The notes beneath the pieces are model-generated. The model ran no database searches, was not told the DNA's origin, and worked only from the letters and a program-made list of their open reading frames with translations. From Kitasatospora phosalacinea (GTDB lineage: Bacteria; Actinomycetota; Actinomycetes; Streptomycetales; Streptomycetaceae), in NCBI RefSeq assembly GCF_000717185.1, contig NZ_JNYE01000180.1, positions 1 through 5,114 of the forward strand: a stretch of DNA of 5,114 bases, read 5' to 3'. This document shows, one piece after another, positions 4,813-5,114 of this stretch (within the stretch, counting starts at the first letter, position 1; every line of letters begins with the position of its first letter). The position numbers were made by a program, and so were the translations under genes.

Positions 4813-5114
4813 TCAGGTGAGCCGGGAGCCGGTGGCGGGGGCGGCCAGCACGGCGGCGAGGTCGGCGGCCAGCTCGGGGGCCTCGGCCGGGTCGAGGGTG
4901 GAGACGGTGATCCGGATGCCGGGCGGGGAGGCGAGGCGGAACAGCGCGCCGGGGGCGGTGACCCAGCCGCGGTGGAGCAGCGCGGCGGCGGTCGCGGTCT
5001 CGTCGGGGACGGGCACCCAGACGTTGAGGCCGCTGGCGCCGTGGGCGCGGATGCCGTGCGCGGCGAGGGCGGCCAGCAGGGCGTCGCGCCGGGCGCGGTA
5101 GGCGGGGGCGGGGG
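4813..5114 (-). CDS. Fold-type I PLP enzyme, C-terminal fragment (aminotransferase/MocR type)
   Basis: Only the last 99 residues lie in the window; the gene continues past base 5114. The frame runs open to the edge and reads YRARRDALLAALAAHGI, then ASGLNVWVPVPDE, GWVTAPGALF and PPGIRITVSTL, ending in an Ala-rich helix. This is the small C-terminal domain of class I/II aminotransferases, and IRIT holds the arginine (residue 67 of the fragment) that binds the substrate carboxylate in this family. The catalytic lysine and any N-terminal GntR-type helix-turn-helix would be outside, so I cannot tell a free aminotransferase from a MocR/PdxR-type regulator. The RRD...GL.VWV pattern is common in MocR proteins. 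The GTG at 5016 is an internal valine, not the start. The gene leads into the small downstream gene. Confidence 0.85.
   Translation of the reverse strand, partial: PAPAYRARRDALLAALAAHGIRAHGASGLNVWVPVPDETATAAALLHRGWVTAPGALFRLASPPGIRITVSTLDPAEAPELAADLAAVLAAPATGSRLT

Noticed and set aside
4813..5016. A complete 67-residue protein starting at 5016
   Set aside because: The same frame stays open to the window edge and continues an aminotransferase-type domain, so the GTG is an internal valine codon.

Overview
The window is about 75-80% G+C, uses almost only G- or C-ending codons, and its genes sit close together with 1-4 base stop/start overlaps. Its protein families (MarR regulator, DUF2797, HipA-like kinase with DUF3037, type II NADH dehydrogenase) fit a high-GC actinomycete, most likely Streptomyces, Kitasatospora or a relative. 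This placement comes from composition and protein similarity only; no rRNA, tRNA or other taxonomic marker is present.

Layout. (1) Bases 1-175 hold no convincing gene. Bases 1-95 are unusually low in G+C (about 56%), and 96-181 hold a strong hairpin and a 13-base tandem repeat. (2) Bases 176-1593, minus strand: a MarR-family regulator, then a DUF2797 protein whose GTG start overlaps the regulator's stop (GTGA). (3) Bases 1594-1699 hold the MarR promoter/operator region and a terminator-like hairpin that ends the next unit. (4) Bases 1700-2853, minus strand: a HipA-like kinase followed by a DUF3037 protein, coupled by TGATG. (5) Bases 2854-3008 are a divergent intergenic region with a leaderless-type promoter for the kinase, a GC hairpin, and a 19-base imperfect palindrome ahead of the next gene. 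(6) Bases 3009-4367, plus strand: a complete type II NADH:quinone oxidoreductase. (7) Bases 4368-4443: three exact 12-base repeats running into a 15-bp perfect hairpin that separates convergent genes. (8) Bases 4442-5114, minus strand: the C-terminal end of a fold-type I PLP enzyme (aminotransferase or MocR type), cut by the window edge, followed 14 bases later by a small unrecognised protein.

How the genes work together. The only clear metabolic role is NDH-2, which passes electrons from NADH to menaquinone without pumping protons. The other units look independent: a regulator/DUF2797 pair that is probably autoregulated, a kinase/DUF3037 pair of unknown function, and a PLP enzyme with a small partner. 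The most promising under-described items are the HipA-like/DUF3037 pair and the DUF2797 protein, which combines four cysteines with a GIY-YIG-like segment. I found no CRISPR array, no complete mobile element and no RNA gene.
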